64,000 bases of DNA, from positions 887,463 through 951,462 of the forward strand of contig BCHH01000013.1 in NCBI GenBank assembly GCA_001599595.1. Direction: 5' to 3'. The translations under genes and the position numbers were made by a program. Below, piece by piece: positions 62,940 to 64,000 of the stretch (its first letter is position 1; each line of letters begins with the position of its first letter). The stretch is from Beverwykella pulmonaria. Its lineage: Eukaryota > Ascomycota > Dothideomycetes > Pleosporales > Melanommataceae. The notes below the pieces were generated by a model, which worked only from the letters and a program-made list of their open reading frames with translations, had not been told where the DNA came from and did not search any database.

Positions 62940-63595
62940 TGTTATACAAGGTGAACACTTACTGGGTCCGGTCCGTACTAAGGCGGTGCGTAAGCGTAGG
63001 TGTCGTAGGATTATTCTGTGAGGTTTGAAGACGATGATATAAGACAACAGGGTGGTAAATCCAATTAATAAATTGACTAACTAACTTGCTGTATTAATCT
63101 GGGTAAGAGACAAGTGAAGTTATTTAAGTTAACTACAAAGAGCAAACATAACATAGGAAACTGTCCTCCTTATATATTTCCTCTTTTGAACATAGAATCC
63201 TAAGTCTCCTATCTTGGCGGGGGACCTGGGAGATTCCTATTCTCCCTATTCTCCCATCTTGGCGGGATCTCTGGGATCCTTTGATTCTCCCAAGTTTCCC
63301 CTTCCTTAGCAGGATCTCTAGGATCCTTTAATTCTCCTAAGTTTCCTCTTCCTTAGTAGGATCTCTAGGATCCTTTAATTCTTCTAAGTTTCCTCTTCCT
63401 TGGCGGGATCTCTAGGATCCTTTAATTCTCCTAAGTTTCCTCTTCCTTGGCGGGATATCTTCTGTCACGTGCCTTACTTACCTGCGCGAATCCTCGCTGT
63501 TCCTTTGCGCCTGCCTGCGCGCTGTGCTGCGCCTGTTGACAGGGTTGGTTCCTTATCTGCAGCCTACATCTGTGCTACTTCTTTAAACTATAACA
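62940..63595 (-). repeat. 3' LTR of gypsy-like element B
   Basis: The block has perfect 7-bp terminal inverted repeats, TGTTATA at 62940 and TATAACA ending at 63595. On the minus strand a TATATAAGG box (about 63175-63167) lies in the right place for an LTR promoter. On the same strand a purine-rich tract precedes the LTR. A CACGTG is at 63466. The left flank CCTAG (62935-62939) is a candidate target duplication whose partner lies outside the window. Confidence 0.7.
63250..63458. repeat. 47-bp minisatellite inside element B LTR
   Basis: GGATCT/GGATAT landmarks end at 63270, 63317, 63364, 63411 and 63458, exactly 47 bp apart, with the sequence GGATCTCTAGGATCCTTTAA in each unit. Two units have TAGCAGG/TAGTAGG where the others have TGGCGGG, pointing to partial C:G to T:A mutation. 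Confidence 0.9.
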
Positions 63596-63611
63596 TTATC
63601 CCCCTCTTTGG
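63596..63611 (-). other. Polypurine-like tract of element B
   Basis: On the minus strand AAAGAGGGGGATAA abuts the LTR start TGTTATA. It resembles the tract of element A and supports the minus orientation of element B. Confidence 0.55.
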
Positions 63612-63721
63612 CAGTGTTGTCCTAACACCCTTACCCTAGCTGTTCCGTCTATAGTTGTCTAGGTATAAAAGTGCGTTGTCCTGCTTAGTAGATTCCTGTT
63701 CCTGTTTGTCCTGTCCTAACT

Positions 63722-64000
63722 ATGCCCAAGGTCCCAAAACCAAAACTAACTTTAACTAAGAACTGTTGCGCCCGCGCCAAACGTATTTGTGTCTGTAGTA
63801 CTAAAATGTTGTCTAGTTGCACTCGCTGTTAGAAAGAGAAATTGCGTTATTTTGTCAACACTTGCTCTAGGGAGTGTGCTAGTTGTATTGCAGTCTATGT
63901 AAAATGTAGCCTGTAGGTGTCTAAGGAAGAGTGGGAGAAAGTGCAGGTGGAAAAGCGTGCCACTTAGCTCGCCCTTCTAAAGGTGGAGGCCAAGGCTGCT
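63722..64000 (+). pseudogene. Antisense Cys-rich ORF of element B (partial, with TAG stops)
   Basis: A + strand TATAAAA (63664-63670) lies ~50 bp before the ATG at 63722. The frame starts MPKVPKPKLTLTKNCCARAK and shows a Cys array (CTRC .. NTCSRECASCIAVYVKC) and then an acidic/basic helix (VSKEEWEKVQVEKR). Three in-frame TAG codons interrupt it before the window edge. The array spacing (CX2C .. CX3CX2CX6C) resembles Zn2Cys6- or knuckle-like zinc binding, but is not a clear match. It lies on the strand opposite to the LTR promoter direction. Confidence 0.5.

Larger units (their letters stand above)
63596..64000 (-). mobile_element. Element B internal region (runs off the window)
   Basis: Only the part next to the 3' LTR is visible. 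Its first ~50 bp align by eye with the same part of element A (ACATTAYCCCCC .. GTTGTCCTAAC), so A and B are related. It contains a + strand ORF described separately. Confidence 0.6.

Noticed and set aside
63596..64000. Element B read as the 5' end of a + strand gypsy element with Gag
   Set aside because: Considered seriously, but the directional TATA within the LTR and the purine tract abutting it both point to minus orientation. It remains the main alternative to the ambisense reading.

Overview
The window is nuclear DNA of a filamentous ascomycete. Genes carry short introns (about 45-70 bp, GT..AG, with CTAAC/CTGAC-type branch sites). It contains a HET-domain gene, and a repeat block at the right end whose reading frames are full of C:G to T:A changes like those left by RIP. 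A Dothideomycete is the best guess, inferred from gene style only. No rRNA, tRNA, CRISPR array or bacterial-type operon was seen.

Layout. 1-8.5 kb: end of an unrecognised gene, then an insulysin-type M16 protease (STE23), a small EthD-like protein, an Mpp6-like exosome cofactor carrying a zinc knuckle, and mitochondrial ribosomal protein bL27m. 8.5-14.2 kb: gene-poor, with one small hypothetical ORF and a broken piece of a fungal rhodopsin-like membrane protein. 14.2-23.4 kb: V-ATPase catalytic subunit A (VMA1), dynamin-like GTPase Vps1, an acid ceramidase/NAAA-like hydrolase and a family III CoA-transferase (AMACR-like). 23.4-29.6 kb: AT-rich, with a HET-domain gene and a small spliced unrecognised gene. 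29.6-47.6 kb: dense housekeeping genes: thymidylate kinase, Slx1 nuclease, a KDM5-type JmjC demethylase, Oxa1, Mim1, p47/Shp1 and a DUF3405 membrane protein. 48.5-52.4 kb: a seven-exon gene joining Cys/His zinc-finger-like segments to a protein kinase.

From about 52.6 kb to the right edge lies a nested transposon island. A mutated Ty1/copia element on + is interrupted by a Ty3/gypsy chromovirus (element A) on -. Element A is interrupted by a second minus-strand LTR element (element B) that runs off the window, and also by a GC-rich, apparently unmutated 327-bp solo LTR. In both minus-strand elements the region next to the 3' LTR carries an open, Cys-rich reading frame on the opposite (+) strand, so they look ambisense. 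This is the least expected structure in the window.

Exon joins were worked out by hand. For the spliced genes listed as complete, the summed exon lengths were checked to be a multiple of three and joins were placed in recognisable family sequence where possible. The joins are still predictions without transcript support. Mitochondrial functions recur (bL27m, Oxa1, Mim1, possibly STE23), but nothing suggests co-regulation. Two proteins, STE23 and the CoA-transferase, end in the peroxisomal-type tripeptide AKL.
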